Assembly (NCBI GenBank): GCA_964384025.1
Contig: CAYLJJ010000001.1
Span: 62,001 to 126,000, forward strand
Reading direction: 5' to 3'
Length of the DNA stretch: 64,000 bases
Source: CAYLJJ01 sp964384025
Lineage (GTDB): Bacteria; Myxococcota_A; Bradymonadia; UBA7976; UBA1532
The position numbers and the translations under genes are program-made. This document shows, one piece after another, positions 15,934-24,600 of this stretch. Numbering within the stretch: the stretch's first letter is position 1; the number at the start of each line of letters is the position of its first letter. A model generated the notes under the pieces. That model was given only the letters and a program-made list of their open reading frames with translations, was not told the origin of the DNA and made no database searches.

Positions 15934-16869
15934 TCAGCGCTCCATCTGGCAGGTTGTTCTCCAGCGTTGGGGATCAACTGAGGATCCCAACTCAACCAGC
16001 TTTGGGTAGAGGGGTCTGATCTCCTCTCCGTAGCGCAGGAGGAAGGCTGAGCTGTAACGCTGGCCGAGATCAAGGCGTAGATAGACCTTGTTTCGATCCT
16101 CCAGACCAAAGCTGGTGGAGAGACAGATCTGCTCGCGTCCAATGATCTCCCAGCCCTCTCGAACAATATCGTGACCAAAGGCAACAAAGCCTTGGGGCTG
16201 TCCTAGGATCCCCTGGAGAAAGGCGCGCGCCTCCGAAGGTCGAGCCATACGAGCCCAAAGCAGGGCGGTCAGAAGATCGTGGTGGTACATCTCATCGAGA
16301 GAGAGCTGTTCATAACCGGCATAGCTCAGACCCTCAAGCTCTTGAGGACTGCTGGGGCAGATATAAGGAGCTGCATGAGTCAGGACAAAGCCGGAGTCGC
16401 TGAGAGCTATGAGCGGCCAACGCTGAAGAAATTCTTGGATATGAGGCAGATCTGCGCCCAACTGCTGATCGAGGTAGGCGGCCTCATCGGGGTGAAACTT
16501 GGGCACAGGAGGCCCCCCGATGTGAGCATGTTCATGGTTTCCCATCAAGCTAAAGCTGTGCTCTTTTTGAGAGAAGCGCTCAAAGTCGAGGATAAGCTCC
16601 CGAGATCGATCTCTGTAGAAGCTGCCTAGATAGTCAGGCCAGAGATCAGGCTCAGCAAGATCAGGAGAGGGACCATGTACCAGATCTCCACAGAAGAGGA
16701 GGATCGGTTGATTCCCGAGCCTCTTCTCTTGGTAATAGATCGCCTTGAGGGCCTCGTAGTCTCTGAGGTTTCCATGGAGATCGGTCGCAAAAAGCAGGAG
16801 CCCTTGAGCTGGAAGCCGCGCAACTTTTCGATCCCAAACCTGAGGCATACAGCGGGAATTGGAACTCAC
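15934..16869 (-). CDS. Calcineurin-like metallophosphoesterase
   Basis: 311 residues. The five metallophosphatase motifs are visible: D30-x-H32, G-D62, G-N111-H112-E, H165 (T-H-A-A-P) and G-H233-D, so a di-metal phosphoesterase site should be intact. There is no signal peptide, so it is cytoplasmic. The substrate is unknown: serine/threonine phosphatases of the PPP type keep G-D-x-V-D-R-G, which is altered here to G-D-L-V-H-G, arguing for a related but different subfamily. The GTG start lacks a good ribosome-binding site; an ATG seven codons on is an alternative. A 36-codon frame with a strong ribosome-binding site ends eight bases upstream, so translation may be coupled to it. Confidence 0.83.
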   Translation of the reverse strand: MSSNSRCMPQVWDRKVARLPAQGLLLFATDLHGNLRDYEALKAIYYQEKRLGNQPILLFCGDLVHGPSPDLAEPDLWPDYLGSFYRDRSRELILDFERFSQKEHSFSLMGNHEHAHIGGPPVPKFHPDEAAYLDQQLGADLPHIQEFLQRWPLIALSDSGFVLTHAAPYICPSSPQELEGLSYAGYEQLSLDEMYHHDLLTALLWARMARPSEARAFLQGILGQPQGFVAFGHDIVREGWEIIGREQICLSTSFGLEDRNKVYLRLDLGQRYSSAFLLRYGEEIRPLYPKLVELGSSVDPQRWRTTCQMER

Positions 16870-16877
16870 CGGAGGGC

Positions 16878-16988
16878 TCAGAAAAGAAGAATGACGGTCA
16901 GTGCTACAGGGGATAACAGTGGCGGCAGCACTCCCACGAGGGGAGGAACAAAGAGCGCGGTTCCAAAGAGCAGCCCCATCGAAATCAT
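16878..16988 (-). CDS. Possible 36-residue hydrophobic membrane peptide
   Basis: On the minus strand an ATG at 16988 is preceded by AAGGAG five bases away, an excellent ribosome-binding site, and opens a 36-codon frame ending in TGA at 16878. The product is almost entirely hydrophobic (M-I-S-M-G-L-L-F-G at the start, repeated P-P-L and a V-I-L-L-F end) and would form one transmembrane helix. It ends eight bases before the metallophosphatase start, whose own ribosome-binding site is poor. It is either a real small membrane protein or a leader frame that drives translation of the phosphatase. No homologue is known to me. Confidence 0.4.
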   Translation of the reverse strand: MISMGLLFGTALFVPPLVGVLPPLLSPVALTVILLF

Positions 16989-17036
16989 CTCTTCTCCTTC
17001 ATCTGATTGTTCTGTGAGTGAAACAGATTTCGATGA

Positions 17037-17945
17037 GTGTTTGAAGCTCAAACCTCCTCAAAGTTTGAAGCTGGGAGCGCTTCCCAACCGCGCCTGTTTG
17101 GGGCATTCTGCTCTCTCTTTGGGATTGGAGGTCGTGGGGTGCTCAAAAGAGATGCCCAACAGGGATATTTTCAGGTCCGCTTTGACCAAGTTCATGCTCC
17201 AGGGATCTGGGGTAAATTTCAGGGCCTCTTCGCTCAAAAGATTCAACGCTTGGAACCTTACCACCTGCGTCGAGTGCTTCAGAAAGCTCTGGCACAGAGC
17301 CGCCTTCAAGGAGTTGAGGGAGAGTGGCTCGTACCTCACAACTTCCTCGTGCTGCTCTCCCCTAAAGATCACATCAGCTTTAAGCCCTTCTCAGCCCGCT
17401 TTCTACAGAACATCCGACACCTCTTTGATGAACAGGTCAAGCAGCTTAAGGCCAGGGCTCAAGGCCCTTGGATAATCCAGATTCAAGCCCTGGAGGGGCT
17501 CCCCAAGCTCCAAGGAGAGATCCACATCAGCTTTAAGCAGGAGCGGCTCTCTCTGCCTTCTGAACCGAAAATTTCAGCTCCAAAGCCTCCTCTAGAGAGG
17601 CAGCTTAGAAGTAAAGCTCGAGTCAGTCCTGAAGCTCCGATACGCATCCTTTGGGATGGAGGAGAGTTCCTGCTTCATCCAGGAACACGACGCTCTTTTG
17701 GTCGCCCTTGTGAAGGGATCCAAGATTATATATCTCTCTCAAATGCTTCAGCACAGCTCAGCAAAGAGCATTTCTGGATAGATCATCAAGGAGCGTTGAT
17801 CCTCCTGGGAATCGGCCCTGAGGTGAGTCCAGTCTCTGTAGATGGAGCGCAGCTCAGCCCAGGCACAGAGAGCTATCTCCAGTTGCCGACCGAATTAGAG
17901 ATCTGTTGTGGTGCTTTCAAATTGAGGTTAGAGTTCTTGAGTTAA
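17037..17945 (+). CDS. FHA-domain protein with FhaA-like (DUF3662) N-terminal domain
   Basis: 302 residues from a GTG at 17037; the exact start is uncertain because the first 50 residues fit no domain. Residues about 55-165 resemble the N-terminal domain of actinobacterial FhaA (F-Q-G-L-F-A-Q-K-I-Q, L-x-K-A-L-A-Q-S-R, W-L-V-P-H-N-F-L-V-L-L-S). A linker (170-205) leads to a C-terminal FHA domain (about 213-300) with the S-F-G-R and S-K-E-H-F phosphothreonine-binding region. FHA domains bind Thr-phosphorylated partners, so it is probably an effector of Ser/Thr kinases such as the one at 47510. It is convergent with efp, three bases apart, and divergent from the phosphatase. Confidence 0.72.
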   Translation: MFEAQTSSKFEAGSASQPRLFGAFCSLFGIGGRGVLKRDAQQGYFQVRFDQVHAPGIWGKFQGLFAQKIQRLEPYHLRRVLQKALAQSRLQGVEGEWLVPHNFLVLLSPKDHISFKPFSARFLQNIRHLFDEQVKQLKARAQGPWIIQIQALEGLPKLQGEIHISFKQERLSLPSEPKISAPKPPLERQLRSKARVSPEAPIRILWDGGEFLLHPGTRRSFGRPCEGIQDYISLSNASAQLSKEHFWIDHQGALILLGIGPEVSPVSVDGAQLSPGTESYLQLPTELEICCGAFKLRLEFLS

Positions 17946-17948
17946 GGG

Positions 17949-18509
17949 CTATTTCACCCGAGAGACATACTCTCCAGTACGAGTATCAACTTTGATCACC
18001 TCTCCCTCTTCAACAAAGAGAGGGACCATCACCTGAGCCCCAGTCTCCAAGGTTGCAGGCTTGGTCGCTCCCTGAGCGGTATCTCCTCGTACTCCAGGCT
18101 CACAGGTTGTGATCTTTAATTCTACGAAGTTGGGGAGTTCGATGTCGATGGGCCTTCCGTTATAGAGCAGGACCCCAACTCCAATATTCTCTTGAAGGAA
18201 ATTGACCTTATCTCCGAGATCTTCAAAGCTTACGGTGATCTGTTCATAGCTCTGGTTGTCCATAAAACACCAGCCCTCACCATCTTGGTAAAGGGCCTGC
18301 ATTTTGACCTCACTGACATCGGGCCGCTTCACCCTATCGCCGGAGCGGAAGTTCATCTGGACAATCTGACCACTGATCAGATTTTTCATCTTCGTTTTGA
18401 CAAAGGCAACGCCTTTTCCAGGCTTGACGTGGGTACAATCTAAAATCGTCCAGAGACCATTGTCATATTCGATTTTAAGGCCTTTACGAAATTCATTTGT
18501 TTGATACAT
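17949..18509 (-). CDS. efp: Translation elongation factor P
   Basis: 186 residues with the three-domain EF-P layout: KOW-like domain 1 (1-63), the central domain, and a C-terminal OB domain containing P-F-x-E-E-G-E-x-I-K-V-D-T-x-T-G-E-Y. The loop K-P-G-K32-G-x-A carries the Lys equivalent to E. coli Lys34 that is beta-lysylated. EF-P rescues ribosomes stalled at polyproline. The start overlaps the end of aroQ by 17 bases and has GGAGG upstream. It is the last gene of the long minus-strand run. The modification enzymes EpmA/EpmB are not in this window. Confidence 0.96.
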   Translation of the reverse strand: MYQTNEFRKGLKIEYDNGLWTILDCTHVKPGKGVAFVKTKMKNLISGQIVQMNFRSGDRVKRPDVSEVKMQALYQDGEGWCFMDNQSYEQITVSFEDLGDKVNFLQENIGVGVLLYNGRPIDIELPNFVELKITTCEPGVRGDTAQGATKPATLETGAQVMVPLFVEEGEVIKVDTRTGEYVSRVK

Positions 18510-18948
18510 CTTTTCCTCCTTCTGTTATATCTATGAGTGCTTCTAGAGCCAACTCGTAACCGAACACGCCAAGCCCAGAAATCGTCCCTATTACGATATC
18601 TGAGAGTAAATTTCGTTGCCTGAACTTTTCTCTTCGGGCCAAGTTGCTGATATGTACTTCGATCACCGGCAATCGAATGGCGAGCAACGCATCTCTTAAA
18701 GCGATACTCGTATGTCCATAAGCACCCGGGTTAATAATGATTCCTGAAAATATCAATGGCGCACTTTGGATTTTATCGATCAAAGCACCCTCATGGTTGC
18801 TTTGGAAAGATGAGATCTTGAGCCCCAGTCGCTCCCCCCGAAGCTTGACTCGATCTTCAACCTCTGAAAGAGTCTCTTTACCATAAATATAAGGTTCTCT
18901 AAGCCCCAATAAGTTAAGATTTGGTCCATTGATCAATAAAACATTCAT
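18493..18948 (-). CDS. aroQ: Type II 3-dehydroquinate dehydratase
   Basis: 151 residues, full length for the type II enzyme. It contains I-N-G-P-N-L-N-L-L-G at 6-15, the active-site Tyr within R-E-P-Y-I-Y-G (17-23), Q-S-N-H-E-G (49-54), I-I-I-N-P-G-A-Y-G-H-T-S (70-81) and E-V-H-I-S-N (96-101). It converts 3-dehydroquinate to 3-dehydroshikimate, the step after AroB, which is encoded in the same run. The region is visibly richer in A and T than its neighbours. It overlaps efp by 17 bases. Confidence 0.95.
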   Translation of the reverse strand: MNVLLINGPNLNLLGLREPYIYGKETLSEVEDRVKLRGERLGLKISSFQSNHEGALIDKIQSAPLIFSGIIINPGAYGHTSIALRDALLAIRLPVIEVHISNLARREKFRQRNLLSDIVIGTISGLGVFGYELALEALIDITEGGKDVSNK

Positions 18949-18991
18949 TTTCTAGCGAACTCAACCTGATTTGATCAAGTGATCTTTTACA

Positions 18992-19327
18992 CTATAGTTC
19001 CATGGCTAGGTCGGGAAGAATCGTTCTGACTCTGAATTGGGCGCGACCCAATATCTGCTCTGGCTTAACGCTCAAAATAACTAAATATTGTTCCGATATT
19101 CTATAGACCAAAGATAAGCGATGTTTCTCTTTGATTAGAAAATGATCAATTTCTCCAACCCTAATTTCTTCACGAACACTAACGAGCTGTTTAAATACAG
19201 AAGCTTGCTCTTTGCATGGCAAATATTCATTTCCAGATGATGATATGATCAAACCATCGATGCTCATCACCGCAGCGCCAATTCCTTCTGACTTCTTGAG
19301 TAGTTCGTCGAGTAATCTTTTTATCAT
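18992..19327 (-). CDS. Roadblock/LC7-domain protein
   Basis: 111 residues, one Roadblock/LC7 domain: an N-terminal helix with L-L-D-E-L-L-K-K-S-E-G-I-G-A-A-V-M, a strand S-I-D-G-L-I-I-S-S, and C-terminal strands L-V-I-L-S-V-K. Members include MglB, the GTPase-activating partner of the polarity GTPase MglA that positions type IV pili in Myxococcus. No MglA-like GTPase is in this window. Its place downstream of pilMNOPQ on the same strand makes a pilus or polarity role plausible but unproven. It is AT-rich relative to the flanks. A lone Cys sits near residue 38. Confidence 0.8.
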   Translation of the reverse strand: MIKRLLDELLKKSEGIGAAVMSIDGLIISSSGNEYLPCKEQASVFKQLVSVREEIRVGEIDHFLIKEKHRLSLVYRISEQYLVILSVKPEQILGRAQFRVRTILPDLAMEL

Positions 19328-19339
19328 ATCGAATCCTAC

Positions 19340-20086
19340 TTAGTTAGCAAGTGCGTTATTGCAGAGAAATTCATACTCTTCTCCAACAATATATTGCTTG
19401 CAAATTGCACATTCAACGTATTCATCGTTTTGTCCATAGAATTGAGGACATTCACCTGTAGAATCGCCGCTAAAATCAGCATCTTCAGATCTTTCCGTAC
19501 AGATTAGCCTACACCCCAAACAAAGTTTCATTGGGAATGAAAACTCATTAGTTTCAATTTCTGTTCCGTCTAAGGTTTCACCCTTTAGACGTATTTTTAT
19601 ATTCATTTCAACAGAACTGTTTTGTATATATTTATCATTAATAGAAAATGGGGCAGAAGAACGGATTAGTTCAAGCACTCCGGGGGGGAATATATTGATT
19701 CCTGGATTAGAATAGCTATCTATGCCTATCACACCTGAAATTGGGATAACATGACGATATTTTATATTTGCTTCCAGAGTGCTCATAGGCTCATAATCGA
19801 TAACTGCTTGGTGTAGAAGCACATCATGTGTATCTCGACGAGCATCTTCAGCTGAAAATGACTTAATCACCTGAATATCTCTCATCCGATTCACAACATG
19901 TGGATAGATGATATATTCATTGGTGAAGATCATATCAACGACACCGCTGTAGCGAACTTTTGTACCATCAGGATCACAGTTTTGATCGATCTCTGAGATT
20001 CGCGAGATGAGGAGGGAGGTTTCCCGATCCTCACAAGCGACAAGTCCAAACAGCACCAACAGCCCCAAAAAGAGGTTCCTCTTCAT
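19340..20086 (-). CDS. Lipoprotein of unknown function with Cys-rich C-terminus
   Basis: 248 residues from the ATG at 20086, which overlaps the aroB stop as ATGA; an earlier frame start would sit inside aroB. Lipobox L-V-A-C with Cys18. The mature part is beta-rich and acidic, with a C-terminal Cys cluster (C-L-G-C, then single Cys, then C-A-I-C, about residues 193-233) that could bind metal or form disulfides. No family is recognised. Base composition is clearly more AT-rich than in aroB next door, suggesting a different history. It is translationally coupled to aroB and followed 12 bases later by the roadblock gene. Confidence 0.7.
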   Translation of the reverse strand: MKRNLFLGLLVLFGLVACEDRETSLLISRISEIDQNCDPDGTKVRYSGVVDMIFTNEYIIYPHVVNRMRDIQVIKSFSAEDARRDTHDVLLHQAVIDYEPMSTLEANIKYRHVIPISGVIGIDSYSNPGINIFPPGVLELIRSSAPFSINDKYIQNSSVEMNIKIRLKGETLDGTEIETNEFSFPMKLCLGCRLICTERSEDADFSGDSTGECPQFYGQNDEYVECAICKQYIVGEEYEFLCNNALAN

Positions 20087-21180
20087 CTTGCTTCCTCGTA
20101 AGCCTTTAAGCTCTCGCAATCAAAAGTTTGCAAAATCTTTAAGAGCTGCTCCAGTTTTAGTTTTATCCTTCGAGGCTGTCCAAGGGCGCTCAGGGCGATA
20201 AAGATCAGATCTTCTGCTCTGACTTTTTTGTCGAGGGCGATCCGCTCCAATACCCCAGCTTTGATCTTAGCTCTCCAGTCCCAGGGCAAGCCCCAAGCTT
20301 TCAGAAGAGAGAAGAAGGGCTCAGCACCTCTCAGCCCAAAGCACTCCTGGCTCAACTCCAACGCAAAGCTCATCCCCAGGGAGATCGCCTCTCCGTGGCT
20401 CAAGGGCCACTCCATCTCCAGAGCATGACCCAGAGTATGGCCCAGGTTGAGGATCATCCTAAGACCCGCTTCTCTCTCGTCAGCTTGAACAATCTCAGCT
20501 TTGATCTGAACCGCGACAGGAACAAAACTCTTGAGAGCCTGGTGATCTCCAGGTTGAAGCCTTGACAACTTTAAGAGCAGCGCAGGATCTGCCAATAGGG
20601 CGTGCTTGATGATCTCGGCCAGGCCCGATCGAATCTCTCGTGGGGCCAGGGTCTCCAGATAGGAGGTGTCGATAAAAACCCACTCCGGTTGGTAGAAAGA
20701 GCCTACCGAGTTCTTAGCTTGGTGGAGGTTAAACCCAGTCTTTCCTCCCACGCTGGCGTCCACCTGAGCCAAGAGGCTGGTGGGGACATTTACCCAAGGA
20801 ACTCCTCGAAAGAGAGTAGAGGCGACAAAGCCAGCGAGATCTCCAGTAACCCCACCCCCCAGGGCGACGATGGGGGTCTGACGATCACTCCAGGATAAGC
20901 AGCGTTCATAGAGCCAAGCGACGGTCTCTAAGCTTTTATAGCTCTCTCCTGCCGGAAAGGCTGCGAAGCGAGGCTGGAGACCTCTCGCTCTCAAGCCCTC
21001 TAAGAGAGGAGAGAGGTGAAGCTCAGCGAGATGCTCGTCGGTGATGATAAAGATCTTCTCCCCTGGACTGAGGCGCTGAAGCCGCGTCAGCAGCTCGGAG
21101 AGAGCTTCCTCACGAAAAAAGATCTGGGAGCGCTTCTCTCGATAGATCAGTTCAAGCTCTGTTGGCCTTAACATCCCCAT
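20083..21180 (-). CDS. aroB: 3-dehydroquinate synthase
   Basis: 365 residues. It has G-G-G-V-T-G-D-L-A-G-F-V-A-S (NAD-binding and active site, about 104-117), P-T-S-L-L-A-Q-V-D-A-S-V-G-G-K-T-G (about 132-148), K-N-x-V-G-x-F (about 156-162), L-N-x-G-H-T-x-G-H-A-x-E zinc ligands (about 245-256) and the later S-H-G-E-A-I. It converts DAHP to 3-dehydroquinate in the shikimate pathway. The start overlaps aroK by 13 bases, with GGAGG seven bases upstream. The pilQ-aroK-aroB order is conserved in many proteobacteria. Confidence 0.96.
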   Translation of the reverse strand: MGMLRPTELELIYREKRSQIFFREEALSELLTRLQRLSPGEKIFIITDEHLAELHLSPLLEGLRARGLQPRFAAFPAGESYKSLETVAWLYERCLSWSDRQTPIVALGGGVTGDLAGFVASTLFRGVPWVNVPTSLLAQVDASVGGKTGFNLHQAKNSVGSFYQPEWVFIDTSYLETLAPREIRSGLAEIIKHALLADPALLLKLSRLQPGDHQALKSFVPVAVQIKAEIVQADEREAGLRMILNLGHTLGHALEMEWPLSHGEAISLGMSFALELSQECFGLRGAEPFFSLLKAWGLPWDWRAKIKAGVLERIALDKKVRAEDLIFIALSALGQPRRIKLKLEQLLKILQTFDCESLKAYEEAR

Positions 21181-21674
21181 GAGCCTGCCTCCAGGAGATC
21201 GAGGATCTCCACGGCCAAAAGCTCCGGCGTCTTGCCATCTGTTTCGATAAGGAGATCCGCCTCTGCGTAGACTGAGGCTCGCTCCTCAAGGAGGCGCTCA
21301 AAATCCTGCTCTAAGAGGGGACGCGCCTCAGCAGCACCGCTTAGGCGTCTCCTCAAGGTCTCTGGCTCAGCGCTTAAGTTGATCAAGCAGGCTCGCTTAC
21401 GGAGCTGCTCTCTTAGGCTCTTGGAGAGCAGCGTACCCCCGCCCAGGGCGAAGAGAGAGGGCTTTGTCTCCAGAAGAAGCAGAAGGGCCTCTTGCTCCCT
21501 CTCTCGAAAACCCTGCTCTCCCTCCTCTTGAAAGATCTGGGAGAGACTTCTCTGTGCGCTCTGCTCGATATAGCGATCCAGATCGATCCAAGGACGACCC
21601 ATCATCTTGGCGAGGATGGGGGCGACGCTGGACTTACCTGTACCCATAAAGCCTGAGAGCGCGATATGCTTCAA
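21168..21674 (-). CDS. aroK: Shikimate kinase
   Basis: 168 residues. P-loop G-F-M-G-T-G-K-S-S (8-16), shikimate-binding D-L-D at 32-34, F-R-E-R-E at 57-61, G-G-G-T-L at 78-82, and the R-x-L lid region near 108-118. It phosphorylates shikimate at the 3-hydroxyl with ATP. The TTG start overlaps the pilQ stop (TTGA), so it is coupled to the pilus operon, as in Pseudomonas and relatives. Confidence 0.95.
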   Translation of the reverse strand: MKHIALSGFMGTGKSSVAPILAKMMGRPWIDLDRYIEQSAQRSLSQIFQEEGEQGFREREQEALLLLLETKPSLFALGGGTLLSKSLREQLRKRACLINLSAEPETLRRRLSGAAEARPLLEQDFERLLEERASVYAEADLLIETDGKTPELLAVEILDLLEAGSWGC

Positions 21675-24600
21675 CGGACTGTCCGTACGACCGAGGCAGA
21701 GCGGTTGACGATTCGGGGGGTGACGAAGATCAACATCTCGTTGCGTCTATCGCTGGTGTTGTTGTTGCGAAAGAGCGCACCCAAGATCGGGATACGGCCC
21801 AGATAGGGAACTTCATTGCGATTGAAACCGGAGTTGCGTGTATAGATCCCACCGATCACGCTGGTATCTCCATCTTTGAGGAGCAGCTCAGTCGTGGCCT
21901 CTTTACGCAGGATAGAGGGATCCCCCTTGGAGCCCACATTCTGAAAGTCTGGCGTATTGTTGGTCGCGTTGATCTTCAGATAGATGTTTCCATCCTGGGT
22001 GACATGAGGTTCAACTTTCAGTGACAGGGTCGCGTCAAAGAACTGTGTTTGGATTCCCTGAGCTGAAACTTGGCTGATGGGAATACTGACCCCTTGGCTG
22101 ATGGTCGCAGGTCGATTGTCCAGGGTGGTGATTTTGGGGCTACTGACGATCTTCGCTGTCCCCCGAGTCTCCATCGCCGAGAGCCGAACGTTGAGGTTGA
22201 AAGTGCTGTCGATGCTCCCGAAGGTGAGACCCAAAGCACCACCGACCTTGGAACCCGCAGCTGCAGGCATGTTGACCACAAAGTTTGGGTTGGTGACCGT
22301 TCCCTCCGTGGCGGTCTCAGCATCTGAAGCTCCACCCTTGACGCCTATAGTGCTGGGAAAGCGCAGCCCTGTTGCATTGCCTGTAACAGGACTCATTAGG
22401 GCATCACCACCCCACTGGATCCCCAACTGTCGCTCAAAGTTAGAGTTGATCTCTACAATGCGCGCCTCAATCTGAACCTGAGGGGTCTGGGTATCCAAGC
22501 GATGGATCATATCCTCAGCGGCGTCTAGATAGTCGCTCACATCTTTGAGGATGATGGTGTTGGTCCGCTTGTCATACTCCGCCGAGCTGCGTTTGCTCAT
22601 CACGCTCTTAACCCGAGGCAGGAGATCCGCAGCGCTGGCGTGGTTGATGGTCACCAAGCGGATGGAGAGCGGCTTGAGTTGCTCTTTGACTTGGTTTTTC
22701 TTGACCTCAGCGGCTCGCTCCAGGGCGATCACCGCCGCAGGAGCGACGCGGACAATATTGCCCTCTTTGACCATGTCGAGGCCCTTTACCTTGAGGACGA
22801 TATCCATCGCCTGATCCAGAGGGACCATCTTGAGGTGCAGGGTGACGGTGCCGGTGACCTCATCACTGATCACCATGTTGATGTTCCCCTCTTTGGCTAA
22901 AAAGCGTAGGGTGTTGTGAACATCACCATCCTTTACATCCAGGTTGATCTTGCGGCCCTTGAAGCGCGGACGCCGAGCTTGGTTCTGGGCCGCCTTTCCT
23001 CCTCCCTGAGTGTTGAGTTGGGTGGGGCCGGTATAGACCGCTGTGTTTGCGGCGGCATAGGAGATCTCTCGGGGCGCGACAGGCTTCTCCCATACAGGCG
23101 GAGGGGGTACAGCTCCCCAAGAGCTGGGGCTGCGCTTTTGCCTTTGCGTGGGTCGTTGAAAGATCCAAGTCAGGGAGTCACTGCCCAACTTGATCTCATC
23201 TTTAACACCCTCTCCCAAGGTGACAACGATCCGCACCGTATCTCCAGGAGGAGGCGCCTGAAAGCTGCTCACCAGGCGCACCGCAGAAGGAAAATCGCTG
23301 GTATCTAAGCTGCGCTCCAGAGCGGAGTCGATCAGCGCGTTCTGAAGCTCCAGGATCCGCGTATGTTCGCCCTCTTGACGACGTTTGTAGTCAACCGAGC
23401 CATCAAATAGGAGGGTGATGTGGCTCTCCCCACGATTGTCAGAGAAGCGCAGATCTTTGATCTGAGCCTTAAGCCTCCCTCTGCTCTTCTGAGTGCTTCG
23501 AGACCTCCGATCACCCCTCTTTTGCTGAGCGGCTCTGTCTGTCTCGGCGCTTTTCTCCTTTCGAGCCACTCTACGCGCCTCAGCAGCTTTCTTCTCCTTG
23601 GCGACTCTGCGCGCCTTCTTCTCCTTGGCGACTCTGCGCGCCTCAGCGGCTTTCTTCTCCTTGGCGACTCTGCGTGCCTCAGCAGCTTTCTTCTCCTTGG
23701 CGACTTTAGCTGCCTCAGCAGCCCTCTTTTTCTCAGCCTTGGCTGCTTTACGACGCTCAGCGCTCTCTTTACGAGCCTGCGCTCGTTTTTTGGAAGCCTC
23801 CTGAGAACGCCTCTGAACGACTTGGAGCTGCTCAGACTCTCTCTGGCTCTTGCGTGCATGAGCCAGGGCGATCTCAAGCGCCTCCTCTCGAGTCGCGAGG
23901 GTCTTCTTTAACCTCCGGCTCTCAGCTTCAAGGGAGGCCATACGCTTCTTGAGTTGGCTCACCTCAGCTTTGCTGTCTGAGCGCTGTGCCTCAGCCAAAC
24001 CATCCTGAAGGAGGCTCAATTGCTCGTCTAGGATCGAGAACTCTCGAGCAGATCTGAGCTGGGCCAAGCGCGCCTGTTCCGCCTTAACTTCAGCCTCCTG
24101 GCTGCGAGACTCTGCCTTGAGCAGCGCCTCGGTGCTCTTATCCTTGGCCTTACGAGCGCTCCTGATCTCTTGCTTAAGGGCCTCACGAGCTGACTCAAGC
24201 TCCTGGACGCGCGCTTGAGCATTTCGAGCTTCATCCTCCAGACGCAGCCTTCGCGCCTCAGCGGCTTGAATACGAGCTTCAGCGCGTTGAGCCCTGGCCT
24301 GGGCTAGATCAGCGCTTTGGCTCGCCTCGCGAGCACGATCATCAGCAGCGGAGGCGCGGCGCTCAGCCTCCTGCGCTCTCTGCTCCACCTTCACACCACG
24401 TTTCTGAGAAGAACGCGCCTCAGCAGCAGCGGCTTCAGCTCTGCGCTTGGCGGCCTCAGCACGTTGTTCTGCGGTGCGTACACGCGCCTCTGCCTCTCTC
24501 TGAACGCTGGCGATGTCTGTGCTCAGGGCTTGAAAACCAGCCTGAGCTGCGTCCGCCTCCGCACGAGCCGCCTCAGCGCGGGCTACGGCCTCGGCCAACT

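Noticed and set aside
16675..17475. 267-codon plus-strand frame overlapping the metallophosphatase 5' end and the FHA gene
   Set aside because: Its product has no domain logic and overlaps two genes with recognisable domains in other frames.
18999..19012. TATAGT on the minus strand at the end of the roadblock gene as a promoter for aroQ
   Set aside because: No recognisable -35 element 16-18 bases upstream.
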